A stretch of DNA of 64,000 nt. It comes from JAOAFZ01 sp964412815. GTDB taxonomy: Bacteria > Patescibacteriota > Microgenomatia > UBA1406 > GWC2-37-13. Below the pieces are notes generated by a model. That model did not search any database. It had not been told where the DNA came from and worked only from the letters and a program-made list of their open reading frames with translations. Of this stretch, positions 35,203 to 43,724 are shown piece by piece. The position numbers were made by a program, and so were the translations under genes. The stretch covers positions 186,001 through 250,000 of the forward strand of contig CAYPQF010000034.1 of assembly GCA_964412815.1 (NCBI GenBank), written 5' to 3'. How positions within the stretch are numbered: position 1 is the first letter of the stretch; each line of letters opens with the position of its first letter.

Positions 35203-35406
35203 ATGGCAAAACCCAGTGCTACAGCCAAGATGTCATCAGGATATGCTTCCGGAGTAGTTGACGAACTCAAAAAAGTAAGTTGGCCAACTCGTCAGGAAAC
35301 AGTGAAATTAACATCCATTGTGATTGTTATCTCCTTGATTATTGGCGCATATATCGGTATAATTGATATCTTACTGACGATGGCGCTTGAGGCTCTTGCC
35401 AGATAA
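35203..35406 (+). CDS. secE: Preprotein translocase subunit SecE
   Basis: 67 aa, the short one-helix form typical of most bacteria. SecE clamps the SecY channel. The conserved amphipathic stretch VDELKKVSWPTRQETVKLT precedes the single membrane helix (IVIVISLIIGAYIGIIDIL). It stands immediately upstream of nusG, rplK and rplA, the standard order in bacteria, with 30 nt to nusG. Confidence 0.95.
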   Translation: MAKPSATAKMSSGYASGVVDELKKVSWPTRQETVKLTSIVIVISLIIGAYIGIIDILLTMALEALAR

Positions 35407-35436
35407 GCATATACTATTACCCTTTCCACGTACTCA

Positions 35437-36093
35437 ATGAGTAACACAGAAGAAACTAAACAGAACGTTGAAACAGTCGATCAGGATACCAGTTCTACTG
35501 GTGATACAGCTGCTGAAATGAAGGCCGAAGAATCAGTCGGCGACTCTATTGTGGCTAAAGCTGCGGAAGCAAATGCAAAATGGTATGTGATTCATTCTCA
35601 GACCGGACACGAAGCTCGTGTTAAGAATGCACTCGAACAGAGAGTCGTCAGTCTCGGTGTTGATGATAAAATCTTCAAGATCGTAATTCCTACCCGTGAA
35701 ATTGTAGTTGTTAAAAAAGGAAAGAAGACAAAGCAGAAAGAACGTGTCTTCCCGGGATACATTCTGGTCAAAATGATCATGGATGATAACTCATGGCTGG
35801 TGGTCCGTACCACCGAAGGTGTTACCGGCTTTATTGGAGCAGGTCTCAAGCCTTCACCAATCTCCGAAAAGGAAGTTGAAGCAATTATGCGCTTCGTGGA
35901 GCAGGAACAGCCAAAATTCAAGGCAAAATTCTCAGTTGGGGAAGCCGTCAAGATTACGGACGGACCTTTCTCAGACTTCCTGGGAACTATTGATAACATC
36001 GACGATGAAAAAGGTAAAGTTCGCGTGCTGGTCTCGATCTTCGATCGTGAGACTCCGGTTGAGCTTGATTTCCTTCAAGTCGCAAAGTTATAA
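35437..36093 (+). CDS. nusG: Transcription termination/antitermination factor NusG
   Basis: 218 aa. A non-conserved, acidic N-terminal extension of about 45 residues precedes the NGN domain (KWYVIHSQTGHEARVKNAL, RVFPGYILVKMIMDDNSW) that binds RNA polymerase. The C-terminal KOW domain (VGEAVKITDGPFSDFLGTI) binds Rho or ribosomal protein S10. It sits between secE and rplK as usual; Rho itself is encoded at 19.9 kb. The extension is longer than in E. coli NusG (181 aa) and may be disordered. Confidence 0.97.
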   Translation: MSNTEETKQNVETVDQDTSSTGDTAAEMKAEESVGDSIVAKAAEANAKWYVIHSQTGHEARVKNALEQRVVSLGVDDKIFKIVIPTREIVVVKKGKKTKQKERVFPGYILVKMIMDDNSWLVVRTTEGVTGFIGAGLKPSPISEKEVEAIMRFVEQEQPKFKAKFSVGEAVKITDGPFSDFLGTIDNIDDEKGKVRVLVSIFDRETPVELDFLQVAKL

Positions 36094-36117
36094 GCGTTAA
36101 TTATTTATTGATACGAT

Positions 36118-36543
36118 ATGGCAAAGAAAGTAAAAACTCTGATTAAGTTAAATTTGAATGCAGGAGAAGCAACTCCGGCACCTCCTGTTGGACCTGCGTT
36201 AGGTCAGCATGGTGTTCCGATCATGGACTTTATCAAAGAATATAATGCCCGCACTGCTGATAAAAAAGGTCAGGTAATTCCGGTTGTTATCACTGTTTTT
36301 GAAGACAGATCATTCACGTTCATCACAAAACTGCCTCCTGTAGCAGAGATGATCAAGAAAAAGATTGGAAGTCAGAAAGGTTCAGGAAAGCCTAACTCAG
36401 AAAAAGTAGGAAAACTGACAAAACAGCAGGTTGAAGAAATCGCCAAAGATAAAATGGAAGACATGAATGCCAATACCGTCGAAGCAGCTATGAAGATCGT
36501 AGCCGGAACCGCACGCAGCATGGGCGTCGATGTCGACATGTAA
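36118..36543 (+). CDS. rplK: 50S ribosomal protein L11
   Basis: 141 aa, normal length. It binds the GTPase centre of 23S rRNA. N-terminal domain with LNLNAGEATPAPPVGPALGQ and the C-terminal rRNA-binding domain with GSGKPNSEKVGKLT and AMKIVAGTARSMGV, both canonical. Spaced 24 nt after nusG and 30 nt before rplA. Confidence 0.97.
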   Translation: MAKKVKTLIKLNLNAGEATPAPPVGPALGQHGVPIMDFIKEYNARTADKKGQVIPVVITVFEDRSFTFITKLPPVAEMIKKKIGSQKGSGKPNSEKVGKLTKQQVEEIAKDKMEDMNANTVEAAMKIVAGTARSMGVDVDM

Positions 36544-36573
36544 TTATTAGTAATCGTATTTAAACTAGAACAT

Positions 36574-37347
36574 ATGGGAAAAGTTCGTACCCGCATTCTC
36601 GGATTAGAAGAACTCGAAAAGCAGCAGATTGAAGAACAGCGCAAGCGTTCATCTGAAAAGAAAGCACAAAAATCAGGTGATGTTGAAGTTGAGACTGAGA
36701 CTACCTCAAAAAAATCTTCTAAAGAAAAAGAAGTTGTTACTCGTCAGCCACGAAAGCGTGGAAAGAACTGGCAGGCTGCAGTAAAACAGGTTGATGCAGA
36801 AAAAATGTACTCTGTCAAAGAAGCTGTTGAAATTCTGAAGAAGATTAAGTTTGCTAAATTCGATGAATCTGTCGAACTGCATATGAATCTGGATAAAAAA
36901 GGATTAAAAGGTGAAGTCAGTTTGCCTCATTCTTCAGGTAAGAGCGTTCGTGTTCGCATTGTTGACGATAAACTTCTTGAAGAAATTGATGGTGGTAAGA
37001 TGGATTTTGATGTGCTTGTTGCTCATCCATCCATGATGCCAAAACTTGCAAAATTTGCCCGTGTCCTGGGACCAAAGGGATTAATGCCGAACCCAAAGTC
37101 AGGAACCGTTTCTCCCAATCCTGAAGAAGTTGTCAAAAAGTTTGAAGGTGGCAGTCTGCAGTGGAAATCGGAATCAAAGTTCCCGATTTTGCACCAGATG
37201 GTTGCCAAGATGTCAGCAGACAACGCACAGATCGAAGAAAACGTGGTTGCTTTTATGAAAGCCGTCGGTAAGCAGCATATTCTTGCAGCATACATTAAAT
37301 CAAGTATGAGTCCATCTCTGCAGCTTGATATGAAAGAACTGCAATAA
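36574..37347 (+). CDS. rplA: 50S ribosomal protein L1 with charged N-terminal extension
   Basis: 257 aa against about 230 usually. Residues 1-60 are a Lys/Glu/Ser-rich extension that is probably disordered. The L1 body starts near KNWQAAVKQVDAEKMYSVKEA and has KGLKGEVSLPHSSGK, the rRNA-binding ARVLGPKGLMPNPKSGTV signature, and a C-terminal SMSPSLQLDM. L1 controls the E-site stalk. In most bacteria rplJ and rplL (L10, L7/L12) follow; here an unrelated HEPN-like gene follows 20 nt downstream, so the stalk genes must lie elsewhere. Confidence 0.95.
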   Translation: MGKVRTRILGLEELEKQQIEEQRKRSSEKKAQKSGDVEVETETTSKKSSKEKEVVTRQPRKRGKNWQAAVKQVDAEKMYSVKEAVEILKKIKFAKFDESVELHMNLDKKGLKGEVSLPHSSGKSVRVRIVDDKLLEEIDGGKMDFDVLVAHPSMMPKLAKFARVLGPKGLMPNPKSGTVSPNPEEVVKKFEGGSLQWKSESKFPILHQMVAKMSADNAQIEENVVAFMKAVGKQHILAAYIKSSMSPSLQLDMKELQ

Positions 37348-37367
37348 TCTTCTGCTACAATGAAGGT

Positions 37368-37898
37368 ATGCATAAACTGTATCCCGAAGATTTCTGGAAT
37401 TACCTCTCTACACCACAGCAGGATCTGATTCTCGAAGGAAACTATCTAAAAGATCAGATCATCCAGGACGCTGAGTACTCATTTAAGGACTATTCGTTTC
37501 TGGTATTTCCGTATGCAAAAGCCTATGAAGGTTTTTTAAAACAGGCATTCCTGGATTGCAAATACATCACTCACCTCGACTACATCTCCGATCATTACCG
37601 TATTGGTAAAATGCTATCCCCGAATATGGCCGAGCGGCTCGAGGAACGCTCCCTCTTTAAAAAACTTACCGAGGAGATTTCGCATGATTTTGCAAACGAA
37701 GTCTGGTTTACCTGGAAATTACACCGGAATGAGATTTTCCATTATTATCCGCATAACATTAAGGCTATTACGTTTGAAGAAGCAGGGGTGGTCATTCATA
37801 CGATCATGAAAACCATGCAGGATATGTTCCTCAAGTTGAACTTAAAAGAGCGTGATCATCACGTCCATAAAACAGGTAAGTTAAAAGAGACGGTATGA
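37368..37898 (+). CDS. HEPN-like protein (possible RNase), coupled to P-type ATPase
   Basis: 176 aa, all-helical in appearance. FPYAKAYEGFLKQAFLD resembles the first conserved helix of RnlA/HEPN-type proteins and FTWKLHRNEIFHYY contains an R-x4-H motif (Arg120, His125), the active-site signature of HEPN ribonucleases. HEPN proteins are often toxins, or RNases in stress and defence systems; no partner antitoxin or nucleotidyltransferase gene is next to it. Its own promoter box TACAAT (37356-37361) is 6 nt before the ATG. Its stop overlaps the start of the Ca2+ ATPase gene (ATGA, 37895-37898). Function is inferred from the motif only. Confidence 0.65.
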   Translation: MHKLYPEDFWNYLSTPQQDLILEGNYLKDQIIQDAEYSFKDYSFLVFPYAKAYEGFLKQAFLDCKYITHLDYISDHYRIGKMLSPNMAERLEERSLFKKLTEEISHDFANEVWFTWKLHRNEIFHYYPHNIKAITFEEAGVVIHTIMKTMQDMFLKLNLKERDHHVHKTGKLKETV

Positions 37899-40492
37899 GC
37901 AGCTTGCACACCGGACTTACCACTGCCGAGGTACAAAAAATACAACAGGAGGTTGGCCCAAACGAGCTGGTTGAACAAAAAAAACGAACCATCTTTCATA
38001 TCTTTGTAGAACAGTTTCAGAATATTCTTATTATTCTCCTTCTCATTGCCGCTGTTGTTGCGTTTAGTCTGGGTGAAACGCTTGATGCGCTGCTGATTGG
38101 AACCATCGTCCTCTTAAATGCGTTTTTTGGCCTGTACCAGGAAAAGAAGGCAGAGGATGCTATTGATGCCCTCAAAGAGATGACCAAGACCAAAGTACGT
38201 GTTATCCGTGATGGCGTGGAGGTTGAGGTGGACAGTCGTGAACTGGTTCCGGGCGATGTTATTTTTATTGAAGAAGGAGTCAAGATCCCGGTCGACGGAG
38301 TAATTCTCGAAGAAACAAATCTCCAGGTAAACGAAGCGGGGTTAACCGGTGAGTCTCTCCCAATCTCCAAGCTGGAACGGGAGGAAATATACGCCGGAAC
38401 GATTGTAACCCGTGGTCGGGCACTGATAGAAACGACTGCAACAGGTATGAAAACCAAGTTTGGCGAGATTGCGGCGCGTTTATCGCAGATCGATAAAAGT
38501 AAAACGTTGCTTGAAAAAAAACTGGAGTCGTTTTCACGCTTACTGGGGTTTTTCGGGATTGTCTGTTCTGTTCTGGTAATTGTGCTCATGTATCTTCAGG
38601 GGAGTTCATTGCTCACGTCTGTTCTTTTAGGTGTTTCGCTTGCCGTAGCCGTGGTGCCCGAGGGACTACCGGCTGTGATGACTATCACATTAGCTCTGGG
38701 GGTAAAAGAGATGGCAAAACGTAAGGCAATTCTGCGAAAACTGTCAGCAATCGAAGCGCTCGGGAGTATCACGGTAATCGCCACAGATAAGACCGGTACA
38801 CTTACCTCAAACAGTATGGAAGTAAAGGAGATTTGGCAGAGCGGGGCTTTGTTACGGCCCGAAAAGTTGCCTGCAGATGATCCGTCATTTGTCCGTCTGG
38901 TCGAAAACGGTCTTTTATGCTCAACAGCCAGTCTGGCGAAAATTGGAGGGAAAAAATCCCGCTGGCAGATTCTGGGTGACCCGACAGAAGGCGCGTTGTT
39001 GATTTTGGGAAAAGACATAAATGCCCACTATGAGGACGTCCGTGCAAAATGGATAAATATATTTGAACAACCGTTCAACAGTGTTGATAAACGCATGAGT
39101 GTGACCGTTAAGAACAAAGAGATTGTGACCTATACAAAAGGTGCCGCAGAGTCGGTTCTTGCTATCTCTTCGCACATAGAGATGAACGGGAAAAAGCTGC
39201 CACTTACTGATCTCCGGAAAGCAGAGATGAAGTCAGTTATGGAAGAATGGGCAAATCAGGGATTGCGTGTACTGGCGTTTTCCTACAAACTGCACAAACC
39301 GGGGTTTGAAGAGAAGATATCGTCACTCAAAAAGATTCAGGATGAAAAAAAATACACGTCCGCAGTGAAAGAAACGTTTGATGGGCAGACTATCTCCGGT
39401 CTGGTGGCAATGTACGATCCTCCCCGGAAAGAGGCACGGCAGGCACTGCTCAAAGCACAGGAAGCCGGCATATCGGTGGTAATGGTCACCGGAGATAATC
39501 CTCGAACTGCGCAGGCTATTGCGACTGCCATTGGACTCTGGAAAGCGGGAGATGAGATTCTTACGGGGGACCAGGTCGAAAAACTTTCTGATAGTGAGTT
39601 GAGTGCCATGTTACCAAACGTCCGTATCTTTGCTCGTGTTTCACCCTTTCATAAAAGCCGGATTGTTCAACTGTACCAGAAACGGGGAGAGATTGTCGCT
39701 GTTACCGGCGATGGGGTGAATGACTCAATTGCGCTCAAACAGGCTGACGTCGGTGTTGCCATGGGGCTGATCGGCACAGATGTCGCCCGCGAAACAGCTG
39801 ATATGGTTATAACGGACGATAACTTTGCGACAATTATCAATGCCGTAGAAGAAGGGAGAAACATAATCAAGGATATCCGTAATGCGATTAAGTACCTGTT
39901 ATCTACGAACGTAGTGGAAGCAATTGTGATTATCGTCGGGATCTTCCTTGGATTTCCACATATGTTTACCGCTATCCAGCTGTTGTATATTAATCTGCTC
40001 TCAGACGGGATTCCTTCGTTGATACTTTCATTCTCCCCACGGGAGGATATGGTCATGAAGCGAAAGCCGGTGCGTAAAGTAGAGCTGGTAAACCGGTTTG
40101 ATCTGAACTATGTAGTATGGCTTGGCGCTGCTGCCGCAGTGATTGTTCTGGCATCCTTCTTTTACTTTAGAACCGTTCCCGGTGTCGATCAGCGCGCCGT
40201 GGTGTTTGTCGTTCTCGCGCTCATTCAGCCGTTCTTTTTGATTGACCTCTGGATAACTCATCAGTCTTATCTGAAACATCTCCGTGAGTTTACCCAGCCG
40301 CTCTTTATTGTGGCGTTTATTTATCCGTTCGTGATCCTGTTTGTGATGATGACCAACTCTCAGCTGGCAGCAATATTTAAGGTAGAAGCAGTAACTCCGC
40401 ACGTTTTCGCACTCTGCGTAGTTATATCTTCAACAATCCTGATTCCGATCATGATCTTTAACCGCCTGATGCGTACACGCATCAACGAGTAA
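37895..40492 (+). CDS. P-type cation (Ca2+-type) transporting ATPase
   Basis: 865 aa. A P2-type pump moving cations across the membrane at the cost of ATP. Order: N-terminal cation-ATPase domain, helices 1-2, actuator domain with EAGLTGESLPI (TGES loop), helices 3-4 with VVPEGLPAVMTI (PEGLP as in Ca2+ pumps), phosphorylation site ATDKTGTLTSN with the catalytic Asp, nucleotide domain with TKGAAESVL, hinge AVTGDGVNDSIALKQADVGV, and six C-terminal helices with NLLSDGIPSLILSF. GDGVNDS has Ser where Ala is usual. The start overlaps the HEPN-like gene, and the end overlaps transketolase by 11 nt on the opposite strand. Calcium is the most likely ion; related members carry Mn2+ or Na+. Confidence 0.9.
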   Translation: MSSLHTGLTTAEVQKIQQEVGPNELVEQKKRTIFHIFVEQFQNILIILLLIAAVVAFSLGETLDALLIGTIVLLNAFFGLYQEKKAEDAIDALKEMTKTKVRVIRDGVEVEVDSRELVPGDVIFIEEGVKIPVDGVILEETNLQVNEAGLTGESLPISKLEREEIYAGTIVTRGRALIETTATGMKTKFGEIAARLSQIDKSKTLLEKKLESFSRLLGFFGIVCSVLVIVLMYLQGSSLLTSVLLGVSLAVAVVPEGLPAVMTITLALGVKEMAKRKAILRKLSAIEALGSITVIATDKTGTLTSNSMEVKEIWQSGALLRPEKLPADDPSFVRLVENGLLCSTASLAKIGGKKSRWQILGDPTEGALLILGKDINAHYEDVRAKWINIFEQPFNSVDKRMSVTVKNKEIVTYTKGAAESVLAISSHIEMNGKKLPLTDLRKAEMKSVMEEWANQGLRVLAFSYKLHKPGFEEKISSLKKIQDEKKYTSAVKETFDGQTISGLVAMYDPPRKEARQALLKAQEAGISVVMVTGDNPRTAQAIATAIGLWKAGDEILTGDQVEKLSDSELSAMLPNVRIFARVSPFHKSRIVQLYQKRGEIVAVTGDGVNDSIALKQADVGVAMGLIGTDVARETADMVITDDNFATIINAVEEGRNIIKDIRNAIKYLLSTNVVEAIVIIVGIFLGFPHMFTAIQLLYINLLSDGIPSLILSFSPREDMVMKRKPVRKVELVNRFDLNYVVWLGAAAAVIVLASFFYFRTVPGVDQRAVVFVVLALIQPFFLIDLWITHQSYLKHLREFTQPLFIVAFIYPFVILFVMMTNSQLAAIFKVEAVTPHVFALCVVISSTILIPIMIFNRLMRTRINE

Positions 40493-42323
40493 CAGCTGAA
40501 ACTATAGCTGCTGCATCGATCTCTTCGTAAGCCATCAACTCTGCCGGGGTACCGGAACGGGGAATCTTGGTAACAGCCAGGTGGGTAACGGGAATTGCTG
40601 TCTGCTGAAGTGCGCGAATTACGGCATCTCCCAGTCCACCTGTCGGATAGTGATCTTCGACCACGACTACGTTTCCTGTTTTTTCTGCCAGGCGACGTAC
40701 CGTTGCTACATCCAGCGGCTTTACAGAATATGCATCAACTACTGCTACCGAAATACCCTGTTCTTTGAGTGTAGTGTATGCTTTAAGGGCTTCGTGGAGT
40801 GTGATACCTGCTGCGATAATAACCGCTGTATCTTCTTCACTTTCATGAAGTACTTTTGATCCGCCAATCACAAATTCCTCATCCGATGAATAGAGTACCG
40901 GTGTTTTTTCACGGGTCACACGCAAGTACCCGATACCATGATGATTATGCATCTGGGCAAGCAATCCTTCGGTAGAGACTGCGTCTGAGGGGTACAGAAC
41001 GACGCTGTTCAGAATACTGGACATCATTGCCATATCCTCAAGACCCATCTGGGAAGAACCGTCCTGTCCAATGGAGACTCCTGCATGAGATCCCACAATC
41101 TTCACATTTCCTTCTGCATATTGAATCATACGAATCTGGTCAAATGCCCGGGCAAAGAATGCCGCAAAACTTGAGACATAGGGGATGTATCCCAGCTTAG
41201 ACATTCCCAGTGCTACCGTAACCATGTTCTGTTCTGCAATATACATCTCAAAGAAACGGTCGTTAAACTTCTTCTTGAACACCTCTGCGAACGTGGAATT
41301 TGAGGTTTCTGCATCAAGGACAACAACACGAGGGTCGAGAGTGCCAATATGTGTCACGCCTGCACCATATGCCTCGCGTGTCGCGATTAATTCGTCACGT
41401 TTGTATGTGATGGCAACTTCTTCTGAGGACATCTCCGGCTGTTCCGGCTCGGAAATTTCCGGCATCGTAATCGCTCCTACCAGAGCGGTATCAACCGTAC
41501 CTATGTCTGAAAGTGCTTCCGCAAGTTTATCCTGAGGGATTGCTTTTCCATGCCAGTTATCCTGGTCTTCGAGCAGGGAAACGCCGTGGCCTTTTTTGGT
41601 TTTGGCAATAATCATCGTTGGTGCCTCTTCGTCAGATTCCTCAATCATCTCAAATGCTTTCCGGACTGATTCAAGATCGTGACCGTCTTCCAATACTACT
41701 GTCTTCCAGCCAAATGACGCAACCCGCTGTCCAATAGATTCTACATCCCATTCATCCATGGTGGGGCCACGCTGACCCAGACGGTTCACATCAATAATGC
41801 CGATCAGGTTTTCTACACGATAGTGTCCTGCGATGTTAATCGCTTCCCATACCTGGCCTTCAGCGATTTCAGAGTCACCCATTAAAACATAGACGTGAGG
41901 AATTCTTCCTTTTGCACCCTCAAATCGCTTCCGCATGGCAAGTGCCATTCCTAATCCTGCTGAAAGACCCTGTCCTAAGCTACCGGTTGAGACTTCAATA
42001 GGCGCAAAACGCGGTGTTGGATGTCCCTCAAGTACAGAATCAAACTGGCGCAGTGTTTTGAGTTCTTCCTGGGAGATATATCCCGCGGCTGCGTACAGTG
42101 CATAGAGGAGAGGAGCTGCATGTCCTTTGGAAAAAATAACACGGTCGTTTGTTATTGCAGTCGGATTCTTGATATCGTAGCGGAGCCAGCCTCCAAAAAA
42201 CAGCTCGGTCATGAGTTCGGCAGCTGAGAGTGAGGAAGAAGGATGACCTGATCCAGCGGCTGTTGTCGAAGTAACAATGTTGTATTGAACAAGTTTACAG
42301 AGCTCTGTGATCTTATTTTTCAT
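40482..42323 (-). CDS. tkt: Transketolase
   Basis: 613 aa from ATG 42323; the ATG at 42332 overlaps the TATAAT box and is unlikely. Thiamine-diphosphate enzyme that moves two-carbon units between sugar phosphates; with RpiB it forms a partial non-oxidative pentose pathway. N-terminal half: ITNDRVIFSKGHAAPLLYA and the diphosphate/Mg2+ site VLMGDSEIAEGQVWEAIN. Second half: pyrimidine-binding domain with the catalytic Glu in YIAEQNMVTVALG, and a C-terminal domain (VVVEDHYPTGGLGDAV). It is shorter than the E. coli enzyme (663) because of a trimmed linker. Both halves are in one chain, whereas many CPR and archaeal forms split them. Confidence 0.95.
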   Translation of the reverse strand: MKNKITELCKLVQYNIVTSTTAAGSGHPSSSLSAAELMTELFFGGWLRYDIKNPTAITNDRVIFSKGHAAPLLYALYAAAGYISQEELKTLRQFDSVLEGHPTPRFAPIEVSTGSLGQGLSAGLGMALAMRKRFEGAKGRIPHVYVLMGDSEIAEGQVWEAINIAGHYRVENLIGIIDVNRLGQRGPTMDEWDVESIGQRVASFGWKTVVLEDGHDLESVRKAFEMIEESDEEAPTMIIAKTKKGHGVSLLEDQDNWHGKAIPQDKLAEALSDIGTVDTALVGAITMPEISEPEQPEMSSEEVAITYKRDELIATREAYGAGVTHIGTLDPRVVVLDAETSNSTFAEVFKKKFNDRFFEMYIAEQNMVTVALGMSKLGYIPYVSSFAAFFARAFDQIRMIQYAEGNVKIVGSHAGVSIGQDGSSQMGLEDMAMMSSILNSVVLYPSDAVSTEGLLAQMHNHHGIGYLRVTREKTPVLYSSDEEFVIGGSKVLHESEEDTAVIIAAGITLHEALKAYTTLKEQGISVAVVDAYSVKPLDVATVRRLAEKTGNVVVVEDHYPTGGLGDAVIRALQQTAIPVTHLAVTKIPRSGTPAELMAYEEIDAAAIVSAVTR

Positions 42324-42330
42324 GACCACC

Positions 42331-42336
42331 ATTATA
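42331..42336 (-). promoter_or_regulatory. -10 box of tkt
   Basis: TATAAT on the minus strand, 7 nt before the ATG at 42323. The upstream in-frame ATG overlaps this box, which decides for the shorter start. Confidence 0.55.
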
Positions 42337-42460
42337 CCTTATTTTTGACAGAAAATAATTGAAAATCAGGTAAGTTTTCTGTTGCATTAAGATAACAAAT
42401 CCTTCATACTTAATTTCAGAGGTGTAATGTATATTAGTGTGTAACGATGTCAATCTTTTC

Positions 42461-42676
42461 ATGAGAAGGAACCGTCTTTTCGCGATACTTATTTTGCTGT
42501 TATTTCCAGCTGTTTTGATAGGAGCAGCTGTTTCTCTTCTGACCAGTGGGTTTATCTCTGCCGAAAAATCAAAACTTGCTACAATTCAAAACACGGTGAC
42601 CGGAACCAGGCAAACAGGCAAACAGGTCAGGTACTCGCGGAACTGGATCAGAACATTGTTCCTGAGTTTGAAGTAA
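42461..42676 (+). pseudogene. Giant tail-fibre-like surface gene, part 1 (membrane anchor)
   Basis: The first piece of an 8.2-kb gene running to 50705. From ATG 42461 (MRRNRLFAILILLLFPAVLI) it encodes a membrane anchor and about 40 further residues, then goes out of frame at an 8-bp tandem duplication (42607-42626) and hits a stop at 42674-42676. Removing one 8-bp copy gives TVTGTRQTGQVLAELDQNIV, which runs straight into the next piece. On its own this fragment would be a short anchored peptide. Confidence 0.7.
42607..42626 (+). repeat. 8-bp tandem duplication causing the first frameshift
   Basis: The unit CAGGCAAA is present twice in a row (42607-42614, 42615-42622) followed by half a third copy. 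Deleting one unit restores the reading frame of the giant surface gene. Confidence 0.85.
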
Positions 42677-42726
42677 ATATCAACAGTTCTTTTACTAAAG
42701 ATGTCTCGATTGATGGTGGCCTTGAG

Positions 42727-43695
42727 GTGCAGGGAGTCACCATTTTTAACGATGGCATAGAAGCCCCGAATGTTGTGTATCGAGTAGTTGCAGGCCAGGG
42801 AATTGCATTGACCGGTCAGCAGGAGATTTTTATTCAGAATGACGGAGTTCTCAGTTTGCAAGGACAAACAGGTGCTATCACCCTGACCGAAGGTGATGGT
42901 ATCTCGATTAACGGAACTACAATCTCCCTTGACGAAACAGCTCTTCTCAGGTTGAACTCACCTGCAACTTCAGGAGGAACCAATCAACAGGGATTACAGA
43001 ATGCCTTTAGAAATATCATCGTTTCAGGACAAAATTCCATCATTGCCTCTGGAGCAGATAATCTCACGTTTGAAGCAGGTAGTGGCATTGCATTAGTAAC
43101 AGACCCGAACACGAAGACTGTTCGTATCCTAAATACAAATACAGACGGGGGTTCAGTTGCTGCTGGGTGGCAGGATATTGGTTCAGCGGTAGTTTTGTCA
43201 ACTTCATCTGATTTTGTAGGTATAGGAACTGCAAATCCAACTGAAGCTCTGGATGTGAACGGAAACCTGAGAGTACGGGGACAACTGGTAGACAGTACTG
43301 GACAGACAGGGACCGCGGGTCAGGTCCTGGTTGCAACCGTAAACGGTTTTGCCTGGGGCACGGTTGATACGGTGAACCCCGGTACCGCTTTTGTAAATGG
43401 GGGAAATACCTTGGGAGAACCGGGAATCCTGGGCACAGGTGATGCTCAGCCCTTGACCTTTATCACCAGTGGCATACCACGAATTACCATTGCTGCTACC
43501 GGAAACATTGGCGTTGGAACCACCACTCCTCAGGCGAGTCTGGATATTGCCGGTAGTACGCGTTTACGGGGTGCTTTGCAGGATGGCACAGGAGCGCCAG
43601 GTACCTCTGGTAGCATTCTGCTCTCCACTGGTACACTGGTACCGGAACCGTCTGGGGAAGTGTCTCCAGTGCAATCAGCGGAACGGCTTTCGTAA
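42727..43695 (+). pseudogene. Giant tail-fibre-like surface gene, part 2
   Basis: 322 aa; the frame is really open from about 42600 (ANRQTGQVLAELDQNIVPEFEVNINSS precedes the ATG). It holds beta-rich, Gly/Thr/Asn-rich tail-fibre sequence: SIDGGLEVQGVTIF, then repeats of the VGIGTANPTEALDVNGNLRV kind and its cousin IGVGTTTPQASLDIAG. It ends out of frame after a second 8-bp tandem duplication at 43626-43642, with a nonsense tail to the TAA at 43693-43695. Removing one copy gives LLSTGTGTVWGSVSSAISGT, which continues in part 3. Confidence 0.72.
43626..43642 (+). repeat. 8-bp tandem duplication causing the second frameshift
   Basis: ACTGGTAC is present twice in a row (43627-43634, 43635-43642), with one more base of the period on the left. 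Deleting one unit restores the frame into the next 4.1 kb. Confidence 0.85.
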
Positions 43696-43724
43696 ACGGA
43701 GGGAATGCATTTGGCGTTCCCGCA

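Noticed and set aside
35598..35999. 133-codon ORF opposite nusG, and similar long ORFs opposite the ATPase and surface genes
   Set aside because: They lie wholly antisense to clear conserved genes and have no motifs.
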